A program made the translations under genes and the position numbers. The notes below the pieces were generated by a model. It saw only the letters and a list, made by a program, of their open reading frames with translations. It made no database searches and had not been told where the DNA came from. A DNA stretch of 64,000 nucleotides from Emcibacter sp. (GTDB lineage: Bacteria > Pseudomonadota > Alphaproteobacteria > Sphingomonadales > Emcibacteraceae), in contig JAKIUQ010000003.1 in assembly GCA_021647465.1 (NCBI GenBank), positions 62,001 through 126,000 of the forward strand. The letters are read 5' to 3'. The number at the start of each line of letters is the position of its first letter. Position 1 is the first letter of the stretch. Of this stretch, positions 30,589 through 39,152 are shown piece by piece.

Positions 30589-31363
30589 TGATCAACTGGA
30601 CCGCTATGCCCGCCATATCATCCTGAAACAGGTCGGCGGCGCCGGTCAGAAAAAACTACTGGGCGCGCGCGTGCTTGTCATCGGGGCCGGCGGGCTTGGC
30701 AGTCCGCTCATTCTTTATCTGGCGGCGGCGGGCGTCGGCACAATTGGGGTCATTGATGATGACATCGTTGATTTAAGCAATCTTCAGCGACAAATCATTC
30801 ATACAACGGATCAGGTCGGACAGCTGAAAACCGATAGCGCCAAAGAAATGATAAAGCGCATAAATCCGGATGTAAATATCATTCGTTTTACCGAAAGATT
30901 TTCCAAAGGCAACGCCGAAGATATCGTCAGGGATTATGACATTCTGGCCGATGGCTGCGATAATTTTGACACCCGTTTTCTGGTCAATGATGTCTGCTTA
31001 AAGCTCAAAATACCTTTTGTATCCGCGGCCTTAAGCCAATTTGACGGCCAGATCAGCACCTTTAAAGGCTACCTGACGGGGGCGCCATGCTATCGCTGTT
31101 TCATCCCGCAGCACCCCGGAAATGTGGGCAATTGCGCCGAGGCCGGTATTTTAGGCGCGGTGGCTGGTGTGCTGGGCAGCCTGCAAGCTGTCGAAATATT
31201 GAAAGAACTGCTTGATCTGGGCGACAGTCTGGCCGGAAGGCTATTGTTATATGATGGCCTGAGTGCTGTCACGCGTACCATTAAACTACCTAAAGACCCG
31301 GAATGCCCCATATGCAAAGAAATAACCTTGGTGCAAAAAAATAACCTTGGTGCAAAAAAATAA
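30575..31363 (+). CDS. MoeB/ThiF-family E1-like adenylyltransferase
   Basis: A 262-residue E1-like enzyme that adenylates the C terminus of a ThiS/MoaD-type carrier. The nucleotide motif is VLVIGAGGLGSPL (33-45), then DLSNLQRQIIHT with the catalytic Arg. Zinc cysteines form two pairs (CYRC and CPIC). A Cys in NCAEAGILG occupies the catalytic-loop region. No rhodanese domain is fused. The start is either 30575 (chosen; MILNDDQLDRYARHI matches the family start) or 30563. Both overlap the upstream small gene. An exact 19-bp tandem duplication spans the last codons and makes the C-terminal KNNLGAKK. Confidence 0.88.
   Translation: MILNDDQLDRYARHIILKQVGGAGQKKLLGARVLVIGAGGLGSPLILYLAAAGVGTIGVIDDDIVDLSNLQRQIIHTTDQVGQLKTDSAKEMIKRINPDVNIIRFTERFSKGNAEDIVRDYDILADGCDNFDTRFLVNDVCLKLKIPFVSAALSQFDGQISTFKGYLTGAPCYRCFIPQHPGNVGNCAEAGILGAVAGVLGSLQAVEILKELLDLGDSLAGRLLLYDGLSAVTRTIKLPKDPECPICKEITLVQKNNLGAKK
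31323..31360 (+). repeat. 19-bp exact tandem duplication at the end of the moeB-like gene
   Basis: TAACCTTGGTGCAAAAAAA occurs at 31323-31341 and 31342-31360, with the start of a third copy after it. The unit is not a multiple of three, so the duplication changed the reading frame and created the present C terminus and stop (31361-31363). Confidence 0.9.
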
Positions 31364-31370
31364 CTTTGTC

Positions 31371-32357
31371 TTAGGCCCAGTCTTCCAAAACGCGGTCTGG
31401 TGGATTATGGCCATCGGTAAAGGTTTTAATATTGATCAAAACCTTCTCTCCCATATCATTTCGGCCCTCAAGGGTTGCGGATCCCATATGGGGCAAGGCC
31501 ACCACATTTGGCATTTCAAGAAATCTTGGATTTACCGCAGGTTCATTTTCGAAAACATCCAGTCCCGCGCCGGCCAGTTCCCCGGCAACCAGCATACGGA
31601 TCAGCGCGTTTTCATCAATCACCTCACCCCGGGACGTATTGATGATAAAGCTGTGTTTTTGCATAAGCTTTAAACGGCGGGCCGATAAAAGATGATATGT
31701 CGCCGGCGTATGGGGGCAATTCACAGAAATAATATCCATTCGGGCCAACATCTGATCCAGACTTTCCCAATAGGTGGCTTCCAATTCTTCTTCGGCCGCC
31801 GGGCTCAGGCGGTGGCGATTATGGTAATGAATGGACAAACCAAAGGCCTTGGCTCTGCGGGCAACCGCGCGGCCAATGCGGCCCATGCCAACAATACCAA
31901 GGCGTTTGCCCCAGATGCGCGAACCTTGCAGGCCGGTTGGTGCCCATCCTGTCCATTCACCGTCCTGAAGCAAGCGCACCCCTTCAATAAGGCGGCGCGG
32001 AACCGCCAACAATAACGCCATGGTCATATCCGCGGTATCCTCGGTCAAAACGCCGGGCGTATTGGTCACAGTGATCCCGCGCTGGCGGGCAGAGGCCAAG
32101 TCTATGTGATCAACACCTGCGCCGTAATTGGCAATTAATTTCAAATTGGGGGACGCCTGCGCTAAAATTCTGCTGTCCAGCCGATCCGTCACGGTTGGCA
32201 CCAGAATATCCGCCTCCTTCACCGCCTCCGCCATTTCAGAAGAACTGAAGGCATGATCATCCAGATTAAGACGGACATTAAATAATTCCATCATCCGTGT
32301 TTCAATAATGTCAGGCAGCTTTCGTGTGATAATCACCAGTGGTTTCTTGGCAGACAT
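31371..32357 (-). CDS. D-2-hydroxyacid dehydrogenase (glyoxylate/hydroxypyruvate reductase-like)
   Basis: A 328-residue NAD(P)-dependent dehydrogenase. NYGAGVDHIDL (about 79-89), the cofactor loop LGIVGMGRIGRAVA (151-164), NTSRGEVIDENAL with the catalytic Arg, a Glu in the LDVFENEP stretch, and ALPHMGSAT with the catalytic His are all present. Typical members reduce glyoxylate or hydroxypyruvate. It converges on the moeB-like gene (7 bp gap) and is divergent from the SH3 gene. Confidence 0.9.
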   Translation of the reverse strand: MSAKKPLVIITRKLPDIIETRMMELFNVRLNLDDHAFSSSEMAEAVKEADILVPTVTDRLDSRILAQASPNLKLIANYGAGVDHIDLASARQRGITVTNTPGVLTEDTADMTMALLLAVPRRLIEGVRLLQDGEWTGWAPTGLQGSRIWGKRLGIVGMGRIGRAVARRAKAFGLSIHYHNRHRLSPAAEEELEATYWESLDQMLARMDIISVNCPHTPATYHLLSARRLKLMQKHSFIINTSRGEVIDENALIRMLVAGELAGAGLDVFENEPAVNPRFLEMPNVVALPHMGSATLEGRNDMGEKVLINIKTFTDGHNPPDRVLEDWA

Positions 32358-32524
32358 TCAGAACTCCGATTATTTTATCGCGGGACATGTAAAAAGGCTT
32401 GTGGTCACCTTCTCATTCTCTATCATGTCTAACAGAAATAGCTGACAGGTTCAAACCTATCAATCACTATTAGCCACAAAAACAAGAAAATATTTGCGCA
32501 TTTTTCATCAGGAGAAACAACGAA

Positions 32525-33082
32525 ATGGCAAAATGGCCCATAATTTTCATAATGACCGGCTCTCTGGCGCTTAACGCAGCCATATTTCCGGTGCAAGCCC
32601 AGGAAAAGACGTCGCCGGAAACAATTATACAAGAAAAAACCATGCCGGAAAAAACCATATTAGGCCCCTCCGGCTATTTAATCCCCCGCTATGTTTCTCT
32701 GGCAAAAAATACCGTCAATGTCCGAACCGGCCCTAATGGAAATTACCCTATAATATGGGTGTTTAAGAAAGCCGGCCTTCCTGTTAAAGTGATCGCAGAA
32801 TACAAAGACTGGCGGAAAATAGTTGATTCAGAGGGCGCCCGTGGCTGGGTCTGGGGCCCCTTGGTATCCAGCAAACGCAACGCCCTGATCATCGCCGATC
32901 AACAGGTGTTATTAAAATATCCTGCGCAGGGCCAGCCGGTTTCTGTCATCGCCGAAGCCGGCGTTATCGGCAAGATTAAAATATGTCGGGCGGGCTGGTG
33001 CGAAATTGACGTGAATGGGTTTAAAGGATGGCTCCGGCAATCCGTATTCTGGGGAACTTTGAACGGGGAAATACTGAAATAA
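32525..33082 (+). CDS. Secreted bacterial SH3-domain protein
   Basis: A 185-residue protein with a signal peptide (1-25, cut near VQAQE) and two SH3-like units: VNVRTGPNGNYPIIWVFKKA...GWVWG (about 60-118) and a second, weaker one ending in GFKGWLRQS (about 170-180). Such SH3b proteins bind peptidoglycan or wall peptides in the periplasm. No catalytic domain is attached. AGGAGAAAC precedes the ATG. In Alphaproteobacteria this gene is often found next to a 2-hydroxyacid dehydrogenase and irr, as here. Confidence 0.85.
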   Translation: MAKWPIIFIMTGSLALNAAIFPVQAQEKTSPETIIQEKTMPEKTILGPSGYLIPRYVSLAKNTVNVRTGPNGNYPIIWVFKKAGLPVKVIAEYKDWRKIVDSEGARGWVWGPLVSSKRNALIIADQQVLLKYPAQGQPVSVIAEAGVIGKIKICRAGWCEIDVNGFKGWLRQSVFWGTLNGEILK

Positions 33083-33083
33083 C

Positions 33084-33095
33084 GCCCTGCAGGGC
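33084..33095. other. 12-bp palindrome between convergent SH3 and irr genes
   Basis: GCCCTGCAGGGC is a perfect palindrome filling most of the 17-bp gap between the two convergent stop codons. It may act as a short bidirectional hairpin; no T-run follows. Confidence 0.4.
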
Positions 33096-33099
33096 ATAT

Positions 33100-33546
33100 T
33101 CAGGTATCATCAGAAACATGAATGATCACCTCAACCCGGGAAAACACTTTCCCCGGCGGCACATCAGGCAACATATCAATATTTATAACCCCGTCCGGGA
33201 CATCTTCCAAACGGCCTTCTGCCACCATAAAATAATGATGATGTTCAGATATATTGGTGTCAAAATACGTCCGGCGCGAATCCACAACGACTTCCCGGAG
33301 AAGGCCCGCATCCGTAAACTGATGCAGACAATTATATATGGTGGCAAGGGAAATGGCCTGCTGCGTCTCCCGATGGAGGCTTTCTGCTGTCACATGCCGG
33401 TTTGGCCCCTCCAGCAAACATTTTGCCAGCGCCATACGTTGACGCGTCGGGCGAAGGCCGGCATCCCGTAATTTCTGTATTACGCGCACAAAAGGCCTTT
33501 CTCTATGCCGGATTTCTATGTTCTGAGCTGAGGCCTTATCATGCAT
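33100..33546 (-). CDS. irr: Iron response regulator Irr (Fur family)
   Basis: A 148-residue Fur-fold regulator. The winged helix covers about 20-85 (LRPTRQRMALAKCLLEG; HVTAESLHRE; SLATIYNCLHQFTDAGLL), and the ISEHHHYFMV segment (99-108) carries the HHH motif that binds heme in Irr. The N-terminal Cys-Pro heme motif of Bradyrhizobium Irr is absent, as in many Irr proteins. Irr represses heme synthesis and activates iron uptake genes when iron is low. The heme genes hemC and hemD in this window are plausible members of its wider regulon, but no operator is identified. Confidence 0.88.
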   Translation of the reverse strand: MHDKASAQNIEIRHRERPFVRVIQKLRDAGLRPTRQRMALAKCLLEGPNRHVTAESLHRETQQAISLATIYNCLHQFTDAGLLREVVVDSRRTYFDTNISEHHHYFMVAEGRLEDVPDGVINIDMLPDVPPGKVFSRVEVIIHVSDDT

Positions 33547-33634
33547 ATCATGTCCATCGGTTAAAAAGCAGACCCTATATTACGCCTTTTTGTCATAATA
33601 ATAAACAGCCATCAGCCATAGGGTAATCTTTCGC

Positions 33635-35032
33635 TTAATCTCCGGTAAGAATCCGGTCAACCAATTCCTTAACCGTTGGCACAAAGCCATTACTGAAAAA
33701 GGGATCCGAGGAAAAATTAAAGGCGGAATGACCGGCAAACATCAGATTATTTTCCAGCGGACCACCGTGGGCAATATCCATCAATGTCTTCTGAATACAG
33801 AAACTGCGGGGGTCTGCCCCTCGCCCGGTAGAATATTTTGTATCCGGATTTTCTGACCAATTGGAGAATTTACATTGGCTGAGACAGCCCATGCAATCTT
33901 TTTGATCCTGACGAATTTCCTGACATTCCGCAAGGGTCGTAAATATCAACGTATCATCCGGCGTTTTCATTGCCTCATTATACCCACTGGCAATCCAGCT
34001 ATCGGCCTTGGGCTTATCTTCCGGTTGGACAAAATATTTTCGTTTTCCCGCCTGAATTTCTGCGGAAAAATCTTCTGTTTGTTTAGACTTGAATTTAATC
34101 TGTCGTTCTGAACGGCTTTCAAGCTGGCCTAAAAAACGATTATGCACCGCAGAGGAATAAAATCCTGTCGGGCTGAAACGATGAAGCAGAATGTCGCCTT
34201 CTTTGAGTTTGGTCAAAGCCTCTTTCCAAATCCTGGGGATCGGGCTTTCTTTTGTCAGCAAAGGCCGCGTCCCATATTGAAAAGCAATGAGGCCAATTTC
34301 CGGATTATTGATCCAATGGGCCCAGTCGCGCAAATACCAAACGCCGCCGGCCATAATAATCGGAACATGCTGAAGACCAAATTTATTCATCATGCTGCGT
34401 AGCGCCGCAACGCGCGGATAGGGGTCCTGCGGCTCAAGGGGGTCTTCCGCATTGGAAAGACCGTTATGGCCCCCGGCAAGCCACGGATCTTCATAAACAA
34501 CGCTGCCGAGCCAATTCGCGTGTTTTTGGTAAGCCCGTTTCCACAGGATGCCAAAAGCCCGGGCAGAAGAAATAATCGGGTGATAAAAGACTTTGTGTTT
34601 CGCGGCAATTTCGCTGAGTTTATAGGGCATGCCTGCCCCGCAGGTAACCCCGTGGACAAGCCCTTTGGCTTTGGTCAGAACGCCTTCTAATATGGCTTCT
34701 GCGCCGCCCATTTCCCATAAAACATTAATATGAATACGGCCCTTGCCGCCGGCCACATCATGCGCCTGCCTGACTTGATCAAGGCCGCCGTCAATGGCAT
34801 AATCGATCAATTCCTGATGACGTTCTATTCTTGTTTTCCCGTGATAAATCTGTGGAATAATATTGCCCGCATCATCAAAACTATCTGCATTCACGCAAGA
34901 AACGGTTCCCACCCCGCCTGCGGCGGCCCAAGCGCCTGAGCTTATGCCATTTGTTGCAGAAATCCCCTTGCCGCCCTCCACAAGCGGAAGAACTTCTTTT
35001 CCTGACATCATTAACGTATCAAGTAACCTCAT
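33635..35032 (-). CDS. NAD(P)H-dependent flavin oxidoreductase (nitronate monooxygenase-like)
   Basis: A 465-residue TIM-barrel FMN protein of the 2-nitropropane dioxygenase/nitronate monooxygenase family. Recognisable segments are GGVGTVSC (39-46), HGVTCGAGMPYKL (about 128-140), a GGHNG loop and IIMAGGVWYL (FMN phosphate loop). The C-terminal third is unlike simple nitronate monooxygenases: it has a cysteine cluster (LAECQEIRQD, CMGCLSQC, SFCIQK), which could hold zinc or an Fe-S cluster. True substrate unknown. Confidence 0.78.
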   Translation of the reverse strand: MRLLDTLMMSGKEVLPLVEGGKGISATNGISSGAWAAAGGVGTVSCVNADSFDDAGNIIPQIYHGKTRIERHQELIDYAIDGGLDQVRQAHDVAGGKGRIHINVLWEMGGAEAILEGVLTKAKGLVHGVTCGAGMPYKLSEIAAKHKVFYHPIISSARAFGILWKRAYQKHANWLGSVVYEDPWLAGGHNGLSNAEDPLEPQDPYPRVAALRSMMNKFGLQHVPIIMAGGVWYLRDWAHWINNPEIGLIAFQYGTRPLLTKESPIPRIWKEALTKLKEGDILLHRFSPTGFYSSAVHNRFLGQLESRSERQIKFKSKQTEDFSAEIQAGKRKYFVQPEDKPKADSWIASGYNEAMKTPDDTLIFTTLAECQEIRQDQKDCMGCLSQCKFSNWSENPDTKYSTGRGADPRSFCIQKTLMDIAHGGPLENNLMFAGHSAFNFSSDPFFSNGFVPTVKELVDRILTGD

Positions 35033-35172
35033 AACTGCCGTACCCTACTATGAGCCGGCCCCTATACCGGCTTGTCTTAAATTTAGGCCGGATGTGGCTT
35101 TCTTATAGGGGAAATATCCGCCAATATTAAGAAAGACCGCCACCCGGCCACGATAAAATTAAGAAAAGAGGA

Positions 35173-37299
35173 TTAATCCTCTTCGCCTTTATTTTCCTGG
35201 ATATCTTCGCCAGTTTCCTGATTAACAACGCGGCGGCTCAAACGAACCTTTCCGCGATCATCAATACCCAGAACCTTGACCTTGATGATGTCGCCTTCCT
35301 TCACAACATCGGTAACCTGTTTAACCCGGTGGCCTTCCAGTTCGCTGATATGAACCAGACCATCCCGGCTGCCAAGGAAGTTAACAAACGCGCCAAAATC
35401 AACGGTTTTAACGACTTTACCTTCGTAAATCACGCCAACCTCAGGCTCTGCGACGATACCCTGTATCCATTTCATGGCCGCTTCAATGGCGGACAGGTCG
35501 GAGGAGGAAACTTTAATGGTTCCATCGTCTTCAATATCAACCTTGGCACCGGTTACTTCACAGATTTCGCGAATAACCTTACCGCCTGTGCCAATCACTT
35601 CACGGATTTTTTCGCGGTTGATCTGGATGGTTTCAATGCGCGGCGCATGGTCGCTCATTTCTTCGCGCGCCCCGGACAAGGCATTGCTCATCTCATCAAG
35701 AATATACGCCCGGCCTTCGGAAGCCTGTTTCAGGGCCACATCCATGATATCCCGCGTAATGCCGGTGATCTTGATGTCCATCTGCAATGACGTGATACCT
35801 TCAGAGGTTCCCGCCACCTTAAAATCCATGTCGCCTAAATGATCTTCATCACCCAGAATATCTGACAGAACAGCATATTCATCACCTTCTTTGATCAATC
35901 CCATGGCAATACCGGAAACAGGACGTTTCAACGGGACGCCCGCATCCATCATGGAAAGTGACGCGCCGCAAACAGACGCCATAGAAGACGACCCATTAGA
36001 TTCTGTAATTTCAGAAACCACGCGAATGGTATAGGGGAATTCACCATGATCCGGCAGAACCGCCCGCATCGCGCGCCAGGCCAGTTTACCATGACCTGTT
36101 TCGCGGCGGCTTGTGCCCATCATGCGGCCAACTTCGCCCACGGAATAGGGGGGGAAATTATAATGAAGCATGAAACGTTCTTTATACGTCCCTGTCAAAG
36201 CATCAATGAACTGCTCATCATCACCGGTACCAAGTGTGGTCACAACCGTTGCCTGTGTCTCGCCGCGCGTGAAAAGCGCAGAGCCATGGGTGCGGGGCAG
36301 GATATTCACTTCAGAGGCAATAGCCCGTACCTTGTCCAAAGCCCGGCCATCAATACGTTTCTTGGTTTTTATGATGTCGCCGCGAACAATTTTCTGTTCC
36401 AGGCTTTTCAATATTTCACTGATCAGGCCAGATAAAGCCGGGTCATCATCGCCGTTCAATTCTGCTTTAACTTTGTCCTTGAGCGCGCCGAGCTGCGTTG
36501 AACGAACCTGTTTCACGGTTTCGCCATAAGCATCGCGAAGGCCTTTTTCGGCAAGCTTTGCGACCTTTGCGGCCAATTCAGAATGATCTTCCGCTTCTGG
36601 CATTTCGATGGGATCTTTGGCGGCAACTTCGGCCAGTTCAATGATGGCATCAATAACCACTTGCATCTGTTCGTGGCCATACATAACCGCGCCAAGCATA
36701 ATTTCTTCAGAAAGCTCATTGGCTTCTGATTCCACCATCAAAACAGCGTCTCTTGTACCGGCAACAACCAGATCAAGGTCTGATGTTTCCAGCTGTTCAT
36801 ACGTCGGGTTCAAAATATATTCCCCGTCGATATAACCAACGCGGGCGGCACCAATCGGGCCCATAAACGGCAAGCCGGAAAGGGTTAAGGCCGCACTTGT
36901 GCCAATCAATGCTGTGATATCCGGATTATTCTCCAGATCGTGCGACATAACGGTCGCGACCACTTGGGTTTCGTTTCTAAAGCCCTTGACAAAAAGCGGG
37001 CGAATCGGACGGTCAATCAGGCGGCAGGTCAATGTTTCTGCTTCGCCCGGACGGCCTTCGCGTTTGAAAAATCCGCCCGGGATTTTACCGGCGGAATAAG
37101 CGCGTTCCTGATAATTTACGGTAAGCGGGAAAAAATCGATGCCCACTCTTGCTGTTTTTGCCGCTGTCACAGCGGTCATGCAGGATGTTTCGCCGTATGT
37201 CACCATCACGGCACCATCTGCCTGACGGGCAATGCGACCGGTTTCCAGAACCAATGTCCGGCCACCCCAATTAATTTCTTTTCTGTGTATTTCAAACAT
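35173..37299 (-). CDS. pnp: Polyribonucleotide nucleotidyltransferase (PNPase)
   Basis: A 708-residue phosphorolytic 3'-5' exoribonuclease and degradosome component. It has two RNase PH domains (the second, about 310-540, includes FPPYSVGEVGRMMGTSRRETGHG and the SNGSSSMASVCGASLSMMDAGVP active-site region), a KH domain with IREVIGTGGKVIREI (about 560-575) and an S1 domain (YEGKVVKTVDFGAFVNFLGSRDGLVHISEL). Length is normal. It follows rpsO, and a strong hairpin in the gap suggests post-transcriptional autoregulation. Confidence 0.97.
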   Translation of the reverse strand: MFEIHRKEINWGGRTLVLETGRIARQADGAVMVTYGETSCMTAVTAAKTARVGIDFFPLTVNYQERAYSAGKIPGGFFKREGRPGEAETLTCRLIDRPIRPLFVKGFRNETQVVATVMSHDLENNPDITALIGTSAALTLSGLPFMGPIGAARVGYIDGEYILNPTYEQLETSDLDLVVAGTRDAVLMVESEANELSEEIMLGAVMYGHEQMQVVIDAIIELAEVAAKDPIEMPEAEDHSELAAKVAKLAEKGLRDAYGETVKQVRSTQLGALKDKVKAELNGDDDPALSGLISEILKSLEQKIVRGDIIKTKKRIDGRALDKVRAIASEVNILPRTHGSALFTRGETQATVVTTLGTGDDEQFIDALTGTYKERFMLHYNFPPYSVGEVGRMMGTSRRETGHGKLAWRAMRAVLPDHGEFPYTIRVVSEITESNGSSSMASVCGASLSMMDAGVPLKRPVSGIAMGLIKEGDEYAVLSDILGDEDHLGDMDFKVAGTSEGITSLQMDIKITGITRDIMDVALKQASEGRAYILDEMSNALSGAREEMSDHAPRIETIQINREKIREVIGTGGKVIREICEVTGAKVDIEDDGTIKVSSSDLSAIEAAMKWIQGIVAEPEVGVIYEGKVVKTVDFGAFVNFLGSRDGLVHISELEGHRVKQVTDVVKEGDIIKVKVLGIDDRGKVRLSRRVVNQETGEDIQENKGEED

Positions 37300-37322
37300 G
37301 TATATGTCTTACCTTAACCTAC

Positions 37323-37374
37323 GGTTTTCGTGCTCTGGCCCGGGCCCATCCCAGGCCAGAGACATTCGAAAACC
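37323..37374 (-). promoter_or_regulatory. Long two-part hairpin in the pnp leader
   Basis: The outer stem GGTTTTCG (37323-37330) / CGAAAACC (37367-37374) encloses an inner stem CTCTGGCC (37333-37340) / GGCCAGAG (37354-37361), with an inner GGG/CCC pairing possible. No T-run follows on the minus strand, so it is not a classical terminator. In E. coli, a hairpin in this same rpsO-pnp gap is cut by RNase III and lets PNPase limit its own synthesis; an equivalent role here is inferred. Confidence 0.7.
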
Positions 37375-37427
37375 TTTATGCATAACCCCTATGGTCATAC
37401 AATTTGCCTCATATTATATAACGAGGT

Positions 37428-37697
37428 CTATTTACGCAGACCAAGACGCTTGATCAATGACTGATAGCGTGCTTCGTCTTTTGATTTCAGATAACTGAGC
37501 AAACCACGGCGTTTGTTAACAAGCATCAACAGACCCCGACGTGAATGATTATCTTTTTTATGAGATTTAAAATGTTCCGTCAGATTGGTAATTCTTGTCG
37601 TCAGAATAGCAACCTGCACTTCCGGGGAACCGGTATCGCCTTTTACTGTGGCATAATCGTTAATCAGTTCCTGTTTCTTTTCAGCTGTAATCGACAT
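37428..37697 (-). CDS. rpsO: 30S ribosomal protein S15
   Basis: An 89-residue primary 16S-binding protein of the 30S platform. TGSPEVQVAILTTRI, HFKSHKKDNHSRRGLLMLVNKRRGLLSYLK and the closing YQSLIKRLGLRK are diagnostic. AAGGAG is followed by TAT and two ATGs in a row; the second (37697) gives the better spacing and the standard 89-residue length. It sits between truB and pnp, the conserved order. Confidence 0.96.
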   Translation of the reverse strand: MSITAEKKQELINDYATVKGDTGSPEVQVAILTTRITNLTEHFKSHKKDNHSRRGLLMLVNKRRGLLSYLKSKDEARYQSLIKRLGLRK

Positions 37698-37718
37698 CAT
37701 ATACTCCTTATTAAAAAA

Positions 37719-38639
37719 TTAAACGTTAAACACCCGTACCGGTATCAGGATCGTTTTTTCAGAAGTGGTATCAACATTACACAATGCGATTAAGCGTGTG
37801 CCTGTCATCACTCTGATGATCCCTTGAGGAAGTGGGCTTTCTATTTCAAGCCTCTGTCCATGGGACAAAAGCTCTGCCTGATCTTCTGTAACGGCCAATG
37901 CCAAGATGTCGTCCAGCACGGTCACTATGGGAAGAATCCATTCTTCAGGCGGCGCACTATGGCCCAATTCCTCAAGCTTTTCCAGTGAAATCGACTCATT
38001 CAAACCAAATGGCCCGGCGCGGGTTCGCCGAAGCTTTGACACAAAGCCCACGGTGCCTAATTTTACCGCTAAATCCCGCGCCAGTGAGCGGACGTAAGTG
38101 CCTTTTCCGCAAGAAACTTTAAGGCTTGCCTGCTGACCATCATAAGATAAAAGTTCAAGGGAAAAAATATCCACCTCGCGCGGTTTCATTTCCACGTCAA
38201 TGCCGGCCCGGGCGAGGTCATAGGCTCTTTTCCCGTCCAGCTTCAAGGCGCTATAAATTGGCGGAACCTGGGTGATTCTGCCCGTAAAATCCGGCAGAGC
38301 GGCATGAATATCCTGTTCTGCGGGGCGGATATCGCTGGTGCGCGTCACCTCACCTTCCCCATCATCTGTCGTTCGTGCCTCACCAAAAGTCACCGTAAAT
38401 TCATAGGTTTTACGCGCATCCATAATGAAGGGGATGGTTTTTGTCGCCTCGCCAAAGGCAATGGGCAGAATTCCGGTGGCCAAAGGATCAAGCGTCCCGC
38501 CATGGCCGACTTTTTGCGCCTTGGTCAGCCATCGGCATTTGCCCACAACCTGTGTTGAGCCCATCCCAAGCGGTTTATCAATGGCCAGCCAGCCGTCAAG
38601 TTTGATGCCTTTGCGTTTTCTGCCATTAGGGTCGCTCAA
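37719..38639 (-). CDS. truB: tRNA pseudouridine-55 synthase
   Basis: A 306-residue enzyme that makes pseudouridine 55 in the T-loop of tRNAs. The catalytic Asp is D51 in GHGGTLDPLATGILP. KTYEFTVTFG, KGTYVRSLARDL and GHxxxLRRT-type TVGFVSKLRRTRAGPF are present, with a short C-terminal PUA-like region. It is coupled to rbfA, whose stop lies 3 bp upstream. Confidence 0.96.
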   Translation of the reverse strand: MSDPNGRKRKGIKLDGWLAIDKPLGMGSTQVVGKCRWLTKAQKVGHGGTLDPLATGILPIAFGEATKTIPFIMDARKTYEFTVTFGEARTTDDGEGEVTRTSDIRPAEQDIHAALPDFTGRITQVPPIYSALKLDGKRAYDLARAGIDVEMKPREVDIFSLELLSYDGQQASLKVSCGKGTYVRSLARDLAVKLGTVGFVSKLRRTRAGPFGLNESISLEKLEELGHSAPPEEWILPIVTVLDDILALAVTEDQAELLSHGQRLEIESPLPQGIIRVMTGTRLIALCNVDTTSEKTILIPVRVFNV

Positions 38640-38642
38640 AAC

Positions 38643-39086
38643 TCAGTCGTCCTCAGATGCATCGGGCTTCTTTGCCAAATCCTGAGCAACATGGGGGCTA
38701 TGAAGCAATTGTTCAATATGATCCGCCTCGCCAAAACTGGCGTCACTGGTGAATTTCAGGTTCGGCAGATATTTCATGCTCACCATGCCCGATAATCTCC
38801 CGCGTATGAATTTACGGCACCGGTTTAACCCTGCCACCACATCCTGTTCATTGACGCCGCCAAGCGGCATGACATAAATGGTGGCATTGCGAAGATCAGG
38901 ACTACAGCGCACTTCGGTCACGGTAATGGATACCCCGTCAAGGACAGGGTCCCTGATTTCCCCGCGTGTGAAAATTTCGGAGAGGGCATGGCGGATATTC
39001 TCGCCGACCCGTAATACTCTATGGCTTGGTCCCTGATTATTGGGCCCCTGATTATTTTTCAAGTCATCAAAATGCGATTTGGACAT
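38643..39086 (-). CDS. rbfA: Ribosome-binding factor A
   Basis: A 147-residue KH-fold assembly factor for the 30S subunit. The core LRVGENIRHALSEIFTRGEIRDP (25-47), VSITVTEVRCSPDLRNATIYV and the helix around FIRGRLSGMVSMKYLPNLKFTSD match RbfA. The N-terminal tail contains a duplicated NNQGP from a 15-bp tandem repeat (39031-39056). AAGGAT precedes the ATG. Confidence 0.95.
   Translation of the reverse strand: MSKSHFDDLKNNQGPNNQGPSHRVLRVGENIRHALSEIFTRGEIRDPVLDGVSITVTEVRCSPDLRNATIYVMPLGGVNEQDVVAGLNRCRKFIRGRLSGMVSMKYLPNLKFTSDASFGEADHIEQLLHSPHVAQDLAKKPDASEDD
39031..39056. repeat. 15-bp-period tandem repeat in rbfA
   Basis: CCCTGATTATTGGGC at 39031-39045 is followed by an 11-base copy (CCCTGATTATT) at 39046-39056. 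It encodes NNQGP twice in the RbfA tail. Confidence 0.85.
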
Positions 39087-39152
39087 CTTATATCCTTAAG
39101 GAATGACGGCCCCCATAATATCACAGGAGGCCGGATTAATCCAAAAACTATA

